DNA of 64,000 nt from Phymorhynchus buccinoides (Eukaryota > Mollusca > Gastropoda > Neogastropoda > Raphitomidae). Shown here piece after piece: positions 12,217 through 26,300 of this stretch (positions within the stretch are counted from its first letter, which is position 1; every line of letters begins with the position of its first letter). The stretch covers positions 32,384,854 through 32,448,853 of the forward strand of contig CM065680.1 of assembly GCA_017654935.2 (NCBI GenBank), read 5' to 3'. Made by a program: the position numbers and the translations under genes. Below the pieces are notes generated by a model. The model did no database searches, was not told the origin of the DNA, and worked only from the letters and a program-made list of their open reading frames with translations.

Positions 12217-12342
12217 AAAGACCCACCACATCGCGTGTCAAAATCATGGTTTTCACGTGTTTTCCCTCTTATAGCTGGTAAGAAATCTTAAGAAATATTC
12301 CAAGCATAAGAAGGAATGTGACATGTGATGTGGGGGGTCTTT
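12217..12342. mobile_element. Small MITE (AAAGACCCACCACATC)
   Basis: A 126-bp element with inverted ends AAAGACCCACCACATC and GATGTGGGGGGTCTTT. Confidence 0.65.
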
Positions 12343-14143
12343 AATGCAGGTCTTTGAAAACTTCTTTCCTGAAAGCAAAAGATAAGAAATAACAGTTCCA
12401 AGGACAATCTGCTGTTGAATATGATCCTTGGAAACTAATATAAAATGTTCCGTTAGAACATGTCATCGATATGGATTGATTTCTCAACACAAAAAAATCT
12501 TTGTTCCACCAAGGAGGGAAGTGTTTTTTGTTTTGCTTGTCATTATTTCTTTCAAATAAATACAAGATACAGATGTTGATATTTTCCCATTCATTTCTAG
12601 AACTTTCTTACCCCACTTAAACATTTGTATTCCAATCAATCAATCAATCACACAATAAATCAAACAGTTTTATTGTTCTTTTAAAATGCAATACATAAAA
12701 GGAAATTTGCCTGCTTTTACAAAATAGAGAAATCATCAGTCTCATCCCATTTTTTCTATTTGTGTGTGTTGAATGCATTCAGGAACACATTGCACGTTTC
12801 ATTTTGATCCCTGAAAATCAGCGTTATTAAATGCATGCAACTTTTGATTAATTAAATACTATCAAAATGTACATACCATGTACACTAAAACATGTCCGTT
12901 TATGCTATGTAATTAACTGCTGGCTAACTGATAGCACAGCTATTTTGACAAAACAAACAAGAAAATCATGCAATTTTTTTTTATGTTTATCTTTTTATTC
13001 CAATCCACAACCACTAAATAAGATTAAAAACAAATTAAAAAAAGCACACAAACAAAACTGGGATAAATGACATAAGTTACTAAAGTGACATTTACAAGCA
13101 TTGCCCTCTCTTCAATATTTTCATTTTCTCAATGTCCTATGAAACAATCAAAAATGCAAGCACAAATGCATCCAAGCACACACACATGCAAACCGGCATG
13201 CATGCGCTTGCTCGCATGGGTGCAATATATGTGCACAAACACACACACATATGCAATTATACACATACACACAGAGAGTGTTTTTAACACTTAAATAGCA
13301 GCTGGTTTCAGTTTTCACAGATGTATGTTGAAGTAAAACACCTCAAAATCACCAAAGCATGTGGAGGGACAACACTTAAGTCCCCTTGATTTGTTGTACA
13401 TGTATCACTGTATCGCTGGCTCAGCATCATGTTCACAGATCAAATTCTAAGCAAATGTGGTGCATTGTCTTGTATCAGAGATTTGTTACAACTTTCTGCC
13501 CTCTTTGACATGGGAAAATGTAGAGATTTCTGACTTGGGTTACCTCTGTGTTCTTGATGGCGATATTCCTGCGTTCATTGTTCTTTCAGAATTCTGGAAT
13601 GACTTAACACAACAATAAGTCGTCTTCATCACTTTAGATAACACAGAATTGATGACTTGATGACATTGGATGACAAGCATAGCTGTCTTTATGACTGGAT
13701 GACACAGCATAATCATCTTTATGACTTTGGATGATGCTCACAGTCCCAAACACCACTCATCATCTCTACATCTTGCTGATGTTGATTGAAATTCTTTTTG
13801 CAGCGAATCAGTTGGACATCACAAATACATTCCTTGTCACAGTCAACACTCCTAACAAGGACAGAAAAGCTGAAACCCTGCTCTGCTGTTATTACACATT
13901 TGAATGCCTCAAGAAAAGTTCATAAGACCCGTTGGAAACCTTCTCTATGGGGTTACCTGACTAGGGCAATCTCTAATACTTTGTTGTGCTCCGAACTCCA
14001 AGCTGTCTCAGTTGGACAAGGCGACACTCACCGATCAGTCTCCATTCAGAGAGTTGCCATCACAGCATCTTCATGCGATGCGTCAGTGTCTCCAAGGCAA
14101 CAAGATTGCAAAGTGCTGGACAAAAGAGGCAGGCGGGCTCCTC
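12343..14143 (-). other. DIP2 3' flank and probable 3' UTR
   Basis: Directly downstream of the DIP2 stop. It contains CA-rich sequence at about 13160-13280, a GATGAC-rich imperfect repeat at about 13640-13740 and the candidate poly(A) signals. No other gene is evident. Confidence 0.5.
12669..12999 (-). promoter_or_regulatory. Candidate DIP2 polyadenylation signals
   Basis: AATAAA on the minus strand occurs at 12994-12999 and 12669-12674, the first canonical signals I see after the DIP2 stop. They would give 3' UTRs of about 1.15 or 1.47 kb. No transcript evidence is available, and longer UTRs are possible. Confidence 0.3.
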
Positions 14144-14396
14144 TCACATGTTGTAGGCCACATAGATGGGGTCCAGCTGGTCGGCCAGGAAGCCGTCCCT
14201 CAGGTGCATGCGCTGCTTCTCCCCCCGGGAGTTGATGGGGATGACCCCCGGGTCCACCACCACCACCACCCCCACGATGAGGTAGTGCTCCTCCAGCACC
14301 ACGTTGGTCACCAGGGGCACCAGGTCCAGGGCCTCGTTCTCCTGGCCGTCCAGCTCCACCACCACCACCAGCAGGTTGGTCCACGTGAACATGGCA
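14144..14396 (-). CDS. DIP2: DIP2 exon W33, terminal coding exon and stop
   Basis: Encodes residues 1228-1311 and TGA at 14144-14146: [20 protein letters not shown], then [20 protein letters not shown], and the ending [16 protein letters not shown]. The acceptor GTGGTCAG and the first ten bases of the exon form the downstream member of a 53-bp minisatellite that fills the preceding intron. Confidence 0.98.
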
Positions 14397-17300
14397 CTGA
14401 CCACACACCACGCAATTCACATTACTTTGCACACACACTGAACATGGCACTGACCATACATCACGCAATTCACATTACTTTGCACACACACTGAACATGG
14501 CACTGACCACACACCACGCAATTCACATTGCTTAACACACTGAACATGGCACTGACCACACACCACGCAATTCACATTATTTAGCACACACACTGAACAT
14601 GGCACTGACCACACACCACGCAATTCACATTACTTAACACACTGAACATGGCACTGACCACACACCACGCAATTCACATTATTTAGCACACACACTGAAC
14701 ATGGCACTGACCACACACCACGCAATTCACATTATTTAGCACACACACTGACCATGGCACTGACACACACCACGCAATTCACATTATTTAGCACACACAC
14801 TGAACATGGCACTGACCACACACCACGCAATTCACATTACTTAGCACACACACTGAACATGGCACTGACCACACACCACGCAATTCACATTACTTCGCAC
14901 ACACACTGAACATGGCACTGACCACACACCACGCAATTCACATTACTTAGCACACACACTGAACATGGCACTGACCACACACCACGCAATTCACATTACT
15001 TAGCACACACACTGAACATGGCACTGACCACACCACGCAATTCACATTACTTAGCACACACACTGAACATGGCACTGACCACACACCACGCAATTCACAT
15101 TACTTTGCACACACACTGAACATGGCACTGACCACACACCACGCAATTCACATTACTTAGCACACACACTGAACATGGCACTGACCACACACCACGCAAT
15201 TCACATTACTTAGCACACACACTGAACATGGCACTGACCACACACCACGCAATTCACATTACATTAGCACACACACTGAACATGGCACTGACCACACACC
15301 ACGCAATTCACATTACTTAGCACACACACTGAACATGGCACTGACCACACACCACGCAATTCACATTACTTAGCACACACACTGAACATGGCACTGACCA
15401 CACACCACGCAATTCACATTACTTAGCACACACACTGAACATGGCACTGACCACACACCACGCAATTCACATTACTTAGCACACACACTGAACATGGCAC
15501 TGACCACACACCACGCAATTCACATTACTTAGCACACACACTGAACATGGCACTGACCACACACCACGCAATTCACATTACTTTGCACACACACTGAACA
15601 TGGCACTGACCACACACCACGCAATTCACATTACTTAGCACACACACTGAACATGGCACTGACCACACACCACGCAATTCACATTACTTAGCACACACAC
15701 TGAACATGGCACTGACCACACACCACGCAATTCACATTACTTAGCACACACACTGAACATGGCACTGACCACACACCACGCAATTCACATTACTTAGCAC
15801 ACACACTGAACATGGCACTGACCACACACCACGCAATTCACATTACTTAGCACACACACTGAACATGGCACTGACACACCACGCAATTCACATTACTTAG
15901 CACACACACTGAACATGGCACTGACCACACACCACGCAATTCACATTACTTAGCACACACACTGAACATGGCACTGACCACACACCACGCAATTCACATT
16001 ACTTAGCACACACACTGAACATGGCACTGACCACACACCACGCAATTCACATTACTTAGCACACACACTGAACATGGCACTGACCACACACCACGCAATT
16101 CACATTACTTAGCACACACACTGAACATGGCACTGACCACACACCACGCAATTCACATTACTTAGCACACACACTGAACATGGCACTGACCACACACCAC
16201 GCAATTCACATTACTTAGCACACACACTGAACATGGCACTGACCACACACCACGCAATTCACATTACTTAGCACACACACTGAACATGGCACTGACCACA
16301 CACCACGCAATTCACATTACTTAGCACACACACTGAACATGGCACTGACCACACACCACGCAATTCACATTACTTAGCACACACACTGAACATGGCACTG
16401 ACCACACACCACGCAATTCACATTACTTAGCACACACACTGAACATGGCACTGACCACACACCACGCAATTCACATTACTTTGCACACACACTGAACATG
16501 GCACTGACCACACACCACGCAATTCACATTACTTAGCACACACACTGAACATGGCACTGACCACACACCACGCAATTCACATTACTTTGCACACACACTG
16601 AACATGGCACTGACCACACACCACGCAATTCACATTACTTAGCACACACACTGAACATGGCACTGACCACACACCACGCAATTCACATTACTTAGCACAC
16701 ACACTGAACATGGCACTGACCACACACCACGCAATTCACATTACTTAGCACACACACTGAACATGGCACTGACCACACCCACGCAATTCACATTACTTAG
16801 CACACACACTGAACATGGCACTGACCACACACCACGCAATTCACATTACTTAGCACACACACTGAACATGGCACTGACCACACACCACGCAATTCACATT
16901 ACTTAGCACACACACTGAACATGGCACTGACCACACACCACGCAATTCACATTACTTAGCACACACACTGAACATGGCACTGACCACACACCACGCAATT
17001 CACATTACTTTGCACACACACTGAACATGGCACTGACCACACACCACGCAATTCACATTACTTAGCACACACACTGAACATGGCACTGACCACACACCAC
17101 GCAATTCACATTACTTTGCACACACACTGAACATGGCACTGACCACACCACGCAATTCACATTACTTAGCACACACACTGAACATGGCACTGACCACACA
17201 CCACGTAATTCACATTACTTTGCACACACACTGAACATGGCACTGACCACACACCACGCAATTCACATTATTTAGCACACACACTGAACATGGCACTGAC

Positions 17301-20300
17301 CACACCACGCAATTCACATTACTTAGCACACACACTGAACATGGCACTGACCACACACCACGCAATTCACATTACTTTGCACACACACTGAACATGGCAC
17401 TGACCACACACCACGCAATTCACATTACTTAGCACACACACTGAACATGGCACTGACCACACACCACGCAATTCACATTACTTAGCACACACACTGACCA
17501 CACACCACACAATTCACATTACTTAGCACACACACTGACCACACACCATGCAATTCACATTACTTTGTACACACACTGAGCATGGCACTGACCACACACC
17601 ACGCAATTCACATTACTTTGCACACACACTGAACACGGCAATTCAATTCAGCTACTCAATTCATCAGGCATTGACCATTGCTCACCATTCACAGATCTTT
17701 TTATGGCATCTAAGAACACTGGTTTCCACATCTATAGGATGGTAGCGCATTCCACGAAGAACAACAGTCTCATCCAGTCCTCCAACCACAAAGATTGCAT
17801 CATGACGCTCTGAAACACAACATTGATCAACACAGTCATTTTTTTCCCTCAGATGATAATGTGGGACTATTGATAATTAATAAATACAATAAACCAAAGA
17901 AAGAAGGGTTCTCTCATTTTAACTTTTCCCTTATCCTTTTAAATGTCAATGGGTTGATAAAAATCCTGTTTGAATTATAAGTGCAGGGCTGCCAACCCTG
18001 TTGCAGTTTCCAGGGACAAACTACAGAAAAACCAGGGACACAGACTTATTTCCAGGGACAAACATCGCAATGTCGTGCATCAGGGTCAAAACGAGCATTA
18101 GCTTCCAATTATTTCATGATCTAGCAACATTTCTGTGACTGTTTTTTTCTGTATTCTTGATGTTTGTGGGTGCCAATGTGCTTCAATATTCAAGGTCCCT
18201 TGGTGTTCAGTAACCTATGTGTTGTGTTGGGTGTTCCTGTTCAATAGCAAGGCCAGCAAACAAGACAAGTGATTGTTCTACAATTTTTTTTATTCTACTC
18301 AGTTTCCAGGGACACCAGACAGAAAAGTGGATTCCAGGGACAGGGTGCCATTTTTGACTGTTTCCAAGGACAAATACCCCTTAGGGGGGATGGTTGGCAG
18401 CCCTATAAGTGGTAGAGAGCCATATCATCAGGGGCCAAAAGAGAGGGATGGGGAGAGATGTGACCCACATCCAGCACATACCAACACTGCTCATAATTAT
18501 TCTTTAGGGAATCGGAAACACCTGTGTCCACAACACACTGGCCATATCTTACCAAGTCTAAACCTTCCAGTACATGAAGCTAGTGTGTATTTTACCTCCA
18601 TCACTTTGGGTGAGCTCTGTCCGCCGTATAAAGCCAAGGTAGCCTGTGCGAGCATAGGGGGTATGAATGTCGCCTGTGGCCAGGTAGGACTCAAAGTGGT
18701 CATGATGCAAAGATTCGTCCCCATATATCGTGAAATAGCCGCTGGCATTATGAGGACTGTTCACCCAAATCTGAAAAATATACACATGCCTTTTATATTC
18801 TACAGTGCTAAGGCAATATATAAAAAAGAAGAAAATCACAATAGGTAGATTTTTTTTCTATTTAACATCACAGCCATACAAAAAGAATACCAACAGATTT
18901 AAAAGAATAAACATTAGGCACAATGACACTATCTTATTATCAGACACATTATCTCTACAAAGGATAGAAAAGAAGAATGAACAACAGAAGAGTTAACATG
19001 GCAAACAGGTCTTGATACATAACACACATTTCCCTCTCCTTTTAACACCTTCGTCAATCATATAATGCAGCAGTATGTACGGATAACGTTGATTCAGAAT
19101 GAATTCTAAGTGCATACTCTCAATAAATTCAAGAAAATGTAAAGTGTAATCCAATCATGAATCAGTCCTTTCCTTGGAAACTATTTGCACAGAGGTTATG
19201 TAAGGAACACGCACACAAACGGAAATCCACAGCTCACCTCTCCCAAGTGTGAATCAGTCATTTCCTTTGAGACTATTTGCACAGAGGTTTCTTCTTCTTC
19301 GCTGTGCGTGGCCACAATCAACGTAAGGTTTTGTAAGGAACACGCACACAAACACCCACAGCTCACCTCTCCCAAGTGTGAATCAGCGCACTGCCCTTTG
19401 GTTTCTGGATTGGCAATGGCAACACGCACACCTGGCAGCAACTGACACCACAACAAAACACAGTTTCACTGAGAGTTACTTGGACATATGAAAAACAAAA
19501 AATGCTGGCACACGTCATAAACACAGTAATACATGATGTTCTAATAACAGCACTAACATTTACATATTCAACTGAACACGAATCGTGTGCATTACATACA
19601 ATGTGATACAAATGATACCAGATGAAAGTTCATGATTAATGCGACAGGTTAAAAGCAGAATGCAAACAAAAGCTCTAATGAGCGCTTCTGGCCACCCAAC
19701 TGGAGATCACTCACTCGTCTTGTATTATTTCCCTTTGTAAAATAAGAGGCAAAATTTCATTTTTGCTGCGCGCCAGCAAGAGCGAGATTGAAAGAAAGAG
19801 TAAGTTGCTAGGAAACTGCCTCTAAATGAAGCACCACCTGGTGTCAAAGGCTAAGGACAATAACTCCATGTAAACAACCGGTTCATCTCTTTGCACCTGT
19901 CTGTTTCTACCTAAATTCTTGTGCAGTCTTTTCTTTCTTCCCTCTTTATAGCATTCTTAACAAAAACACAAACTTCAAAAACAATGCAGTTTGAAAGTTT
20001 TGCAGAGGAAGGCTTTGTGTAAACAGATAGTAACGAAAACCCTCGATATAACCCCTTCACCAGCATACCGATAATGGTAATTTTAAGCTGAAACCATTTT
20101 GATAGCAGCGCCTACAATGCGGCGGTGACTGCACGCCGTACCTTGCCGGACTCCATGAGACAGAGGCTGTTGGGACTGCCCTTCTCCACCAAGGTGACCC
20201 GGTCGTTCCTCAGGGCCTGCGTGTCCACGTACACCGTGGAGGGCTCCGGGCAGGACGCACCCTGCACACAAACCAGCCCACAATCACTTCCTTCCTAGTC

Positions 20301-23300
20301 ACACCGCTACTTAGGGGTCATTTGTTTGTCACGAATAAAAATGGGCTCTACCCATAATGTAATTTGCATGTAAACAAAGTGAAATTAGTCATGCAGGTCG
20401 GTAAATAGATAGTCTAAATTTGTATTGATTTACAAAAAACATCTCTGCCAATCACTCAGAGAAATATTTTGCATTGTTTTGAAAAAAAAAGGTTGCTTTT
20501 TGGCTCCACTATATGATGGAGGTACTTCTTCGTCCATCACTAGATGGTGTCATCAATAGCTCCATGGGTGCTCCTGGGAAATTAAAAAAATCCTGCAAGG
20601 TAGGGGTCCAGGGTCGCCCAGGCCCCGGCGGAGTGCAGGGACAGCGCCCCTCCTGGGGGTTCCAGGGGACAATGCCCCCTGGAAGCTGAAGGCAAACAAC
20701 AGCTTCCAATGTAATTGACAGGCTCTCGTTGCCCTTTCACTTCTGGTTAAACTTCATGACCTCTATAACCAGCAAAATGCATCTTCTCAAATTCTCATAA
20801 TTCGGCGACGCCGGCTCCAGGCAATAAATCCTGAACTTCAGGACATCCTGGACAAAAAATCCTGAACTTCAGGACATCCTGGACCAAAAAATCCTGAACT
20901 TCAGGACATCCTGAAAGCAGGAGCATCCATGATAGCTCTCACGAAGGAAGCAGTCGTCTGAAGGTCCGCCAAGCTGCTATAGAGTTTGTCCCTCGGTGAT
21001 GTTGGGTTGGGTCACGAAGCTTGTTTGAGGGCATCATGGATTCGGCAATGTTGCAAGGCATGCTCCGCATAGCTACATCTCAAACTGGCCAATATTAAAC
21101 GCCCCCTGGCGGTACTGACCTGCAGGCTGATGCCGATGTTGACGCGGCAGCCGAAGCTGGTGGACACGGCCCTGGGGGACAGGCCCAGCGCCCCAAACAG
21201 CTTGGTGAAGGACGTGGTCAGCGTGATGCGAGGACGCTCCTCCGCCACCACCACACACGCCCGCACACACGCCAGGTTCACACCCTTAGCCTGTCACAAC
21301 ACAGGGGAAACAAAATAACGCTTCACACTTATTGCAGACCTGCTTACCCCCTACACAAGTCTTGAGTAGTTTGGATAGCTGAAATGAGTAGTTTTGGTGC
21401 AAAATGTGTAGTTTTATTCATTAAATCATCAAACAATGTTCACTGAAAATGAGTAGTTGAGAGCATTATTTTCAATTTTGAAGAGTAGTAGAGGTCTGAA
21501 TTGAGTAGAATGCTACTCGAAAAGAGTAGAGTAAACAGGTCTGCTTATTGTCACTTATTCAAGTTATTGTCATTATTATCATCAACTCTTTCTTCTTATG
21601 GTTTCAATACACCCCTTTGTGTCTCCCTAACAACAAAGAACAATTTCAAAGAAAATCTCTGTCAAAAAATGCAAGGGAGATGAAAAGAACCACAACTCTG
21701 GAGATTGTGTTTTATCCTACAGAGAATATCTTCATAGCAGAATATGAAACCTTAATTGAAAGAAAAAGGTTCTCAAAGGTATCTTGACAAAGAAATCATC
21801 TATGATATAGAAAAATCTAATTTAATCGATTTTATTAACCTTGCTTAAATACATTTTAACATTTTACAGAATTGTATCAATGTATAGTCACATGTCCTCC
21901 GCAGATCCTGTTCATTCATTGATGCGAACAAACTTTCAACTTTTACACACAAAAAAACATGACACCAATTTGTCAACTGATGCAAAGCATTGATTCAAGA
22001 GAATGATATTCAGTGCCAGCAGATCTTTAACTGGGTAAACTTTCATGATTTCTGAGAAGAAAAAAAATCAGTGCAAACAATCTCAGTCAATCATCTTAAT
22101 CTGAGTGATGTCTGTAACTTTGGGGATCATCAAATCCATCATGAGCTGATCTTATGGCTACACTGACTTTGCATCCAATACTATTTCATCTAGAACTTTT
22201 GGCAACAGATTGGGGTAAGTGTTTTTGACATGCTGACAACCAATCAGTCAATCAACCGACCTTCAGAACAGCAGTGGAAGTGCCCAGTCCCCTTGTGCAC
22301 AGATCCATCACACCGTAGGAACAGAACATGTCTCGCACTGCAAACACAAGTCTATTCGCATCACAGCAATGTCAGGTTTGGTTTGTTATCGAGTTTTCTT
22401 TAGTCAATAATAAATCTGTTGTAAAAACTTGCATGCAAAACAGCAATTTGTCTCACATAAGTCTGCTTGTAGGTAAAAACAAAATAAAAAGACAAAACAA
22501 AGCGACAAAAGAAATGCATAAACTCCATAACCTTACCAAATTTTACATCTCTTCTTTTTTTTATTATTTTTTTATTATTGCATTTAAAAAAAATATTCCT
22601 ACGCTTTTTTAATCCTTGGGTGTTGTTGGGAAAGGTAGTACGAAGCGTCAGTGTGTGTGTGCAGAAAGCAGAGTGGTGTGCCACTGACCGTTGTAGGTGC
22701 TGACGGAGGTGAGCCACACAGCAGGGTTGACCTCCACCTCTGACGGGGGCACCAGGATGGAGTGATGACCAGAGTACACGCTACAACAACACACAACATT
22801 GCCAAACAAAAGTCGCAAAAAGTGGTCTAAAGGATTTTGGGCTAATGTTAAGATCAGCTCCCTCCGCTGTTCCAGGGTGAAGTTGGCCCACCATTCATGA
22901 CCTTTTTCGTTAAGCTGAGACACGCGGGAACAGCTGGAGGGAGCTGATCTTAACATTTGCCGGATTTCGTTTTTCCCCCGCTACTGATCCACACAAACTC
23001 ATCACAAACAACAAGCAAATTCAAGACACTAATTCAGTCATAAAGAACTGTGTTTTACAGTCTATACTAGGGGATAGTTTTTTTTCCATGACTGAAACCT
23101 GTGTGTCTTATGACTGTTCTCACAGAATCAGATTTTTGCAAAATGTTGGGGATGCACCTTTTATATAAAGTGCCTTAAATTCAGCAAAATGCTAGTCCCC
23201 CAATTAACCCCTTTACTGCCTGCCCTTGTCTACTATGGGGTGTGTCATGTCATTGATGATGTCATAACATTTGATGTCATAGCCATGGGATGCTGGTTTT

Positions 23301-26300
23301 TAGAATAGACCAGTCAGGAAAGACATAGCTCTAGATCAATTTTCTCAGACTGAGTCTAACAGGTCTCTTTTAAATGTTATTATAAGAAACTTGATAGTTT
23401 CTCAGTTTTCCTCTGGCAGCAAAGGGGTTCTTCTTCTTCTTCTGCGTTCCCAGGCCATATGGCCATAATGTGTAAGGTACGTATGTGTCCGTTTTTCAGT
23501 TTTCACTGGTCTCCCCGCTGCGTACAGCCGACACATTACGATTTCGGAGGAGCTCAAAGGATAAAATTGGGAAGATTTTTTGGAAAAAAAGGCATGAGAA
23601 TGGACCAATAAGGCAGAAAGATAGTAGATGACAGAAAGCAAAGGGAAAAGGCAAGAGTCAAAGTGAGTGGTAGATTTTTATCAATCTTACTATCTATTTT
23701 AACTAAATACTTACCAACACTTAAAACATGTGCATTGACTCATAATGACCTGGAACTATACCAAAGAATATAGTAAAACGAAAGTAGGGCGTGACGTCAC
23801 TCCCTGCGCCGGATATGGGGTGCGAGTTATCCCCCCTACATCCGGGCAGGCGAGGTGCGCGCGCGCACTACAAACATCATTCGAAAACCCTTTTCCCTCA
23901 AATAGCATCAGGCGGGCAGGCAGGGAGGGAACATATTTGTTTTAAGTGTTGGTAAGTATTTAGTTAAAATAGATAGTAAGATTGATAAAAATCTACCAAT
24001 CTAATTTAACCATACATTACCAACACTTAAAACATGTGCAGATTACCAGAGAGGAGGAGGGTGATGCTCTCATTTGAGAAGCTAAGCACCCTTGACCTGA
24101 TAAAAAAGGCTTAAGCCTAGAACAACACGTATTCTTAAGACTCACAAAAACCCAGTCTGAAAAGACATTCCCCCAAAAAATCATACCTATGATATACCAA
24201 CAAGTAAATACCCGAAAAGAAGGCATTGCGACACTTACATCACAGGGAGACGGGGAGTTGGGCGACCACAACCTTCCTGATGGAGTAGAGGTTGTCGTCT
24301 CCTCTAATGGAGAAGTCCCTGAGATAGTGCTGGATGAACGTGTTTTGCGACTTCCAAAAAGCCGAAGCCATGACCTTGACCAAAGGCACTCCCCTGAGTA
24401 GGGCCAGAGAGGTGCTAATTGCTCTTAACTCATGGGCCCGAACCGGGTTCTGAGGGAGTCTAACAAGAGAGGAAGCGTAAGCAAGCTTAATGCAGTCCAG
24501 CAACCAACGAGAGACTGTCCCCTTAGCGACGTCTTTGCAATACTTGACATTAACGGAAAGGAAAAGACGACGCCTAGCCGCACGGAAAGGCTTAGTCCGG
24601 GCCAGGTAGAACCTAAGCGACCTGACAGGACACAGGAAGCGATCCGCATCATCAGGCCCGAGGACAGAACACAGACTTGCGATGTGCACCAGAGGCGAGC
24701 TCACATCCCCTGGTTGGTTCTTGGCACGAAACTCAGGAAGGAAGGTCAGAGAGACCGCGGAGAAATCGTCCGTGAACTCAATGTCCCTGGGTAGTCCGCT
24801 AAAGGCGTGTATCCCGCTGACACGTCTAGCTGAGGCCAAAGTGATGAGAAAGACAGTCTTGAAGGTCAACAGCTTAAGGGACAGAGAGGAAAGGGGTTCA
24901 CACCTATCCCTTAAGAAGTTCAAAACTAAGAACACGTCCCACTGTGGGACGTGAATCGTCCTGGAAGGGGCCTGCAAACGGACGGCATCCAGAAAATGCG
25001 AAACGGGAAGAGCCGAAAGGCTCTCAGCGCGCTTCGCCCCCAAAGCCAAGGTTATGGTACTGACCAAGGCGGCCTTGTAGCCGGACAGGGTCTTGTATGA
25101 AAGATTTCTCGAGTTACGAAGATGAGTCAGAAAATCCAAAAATTCAACCGTAGAAGGCCTGAGCGCATCAAGCTTCTTCTCGGAACAAAAAGAAAACCAC
25201 GTCGCCCAGCGAAGACCATACAAGTCGCTGGTTGATTTACGACGCGAAGAAACCAAAAGGTCCACCGTCCTGGTGGAAAAGCCTTGCCGCCTGAGCCCTT
25301 GTCTTAAAGTAGCCAGGCGGCAAGGTTGAGCCGAGAGGGGTCTGGGTGGCCGACCCCGCTTCTTGGCTGGATGAGAGTGGCCCGAGTGAGCTCGAGACGC
25401 AGAGGACCGTCCCGGGCCAGAGCGAGGAGCTCCGGGAACCAGTGGCTCGTGGGCCACAAGGGAGTGATCAGCACCATGTGGGGGGACTCCCGGAAACACT
25501 TCTGAAGGACCCTGGAGATCAACGCCGTCGGTGGGAAGGCGTAGAGGGACATGCCAGTCCAGTCCAGGGAGAACGCATTGAATGCCAACGCTAGGGGGTC
25601 CCGAACAGGGGACACGTAGAGAGGCAAGCGAGCGCTGTACTTCGTTGCGAAGAGGTCGATCATGGGCTTGCCCCAGAGATCCCAAATCTGAGCCAAGGCG
25701 TGATGGGCGATCGTCCATTCGGTCGGCAGAACCTGCTGAGACCGGCTGAGGGAATCCGCGAGAACATTCAGTTTCCCCGGGATGAACTCCACGGAGAGAT
25801 CGATGCCCTGAGAGGCTGACCAGAGCAGGATCCTCTCCGCCGCCAGAGAAAGAGGAAGAGAGCGGGTTCCTCCCTGACGACGAAGGTAGGACAAACTCGC
25901 GGAGTTGTCCCCGCACACCGTGACCCACCGTCCCTGAATCGCAGGGGCAAAGTGGAGGAGAGCCAAGCGAATGGACTCCATCTCCAAGAGGTTGATGTGC
26001 TGGCGAGACTCCTCCGGAGTCCACAGACCGGAGATCTCCTCCTTGTCCATGTGTGCTCCCCAACCGCTGAGGGAGGCATCCGTAAAGATGAACAGCTGGG
26101 ACCCCAATCGACTGATTGGGACCATACTGTTCATCCAGGATGTGTCGGTCCACTGAAGGACCGCCTTCCGGAACCACTGCCCTAACGGCACCGGCTGGTC
26201 GTATAGGGATGGATCCGAGACCCGCGCGGTGATCTCCCTCTGCAGAGGTCTCTTGAAGACCCTGCCGAGCGGGAGAAGCTCGGAGACCGACTCCATCAGC

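Noticed and set aside
14012..14494. Plus-strand frame with histidine-rich HHHHHPH
   Set aside because: Antisense shadow of DIP2 exon W33.
14387..17635. CRISPR-like repeat array
   Set aside because: The units are contiguous with no unique spacers, the period is a minisatellite 53 bp, and the context is an animal intron.
18273..18848. 191-codon plus-strand frame
   Set aside because: Composed of a MITE and the antisense of exon W31.
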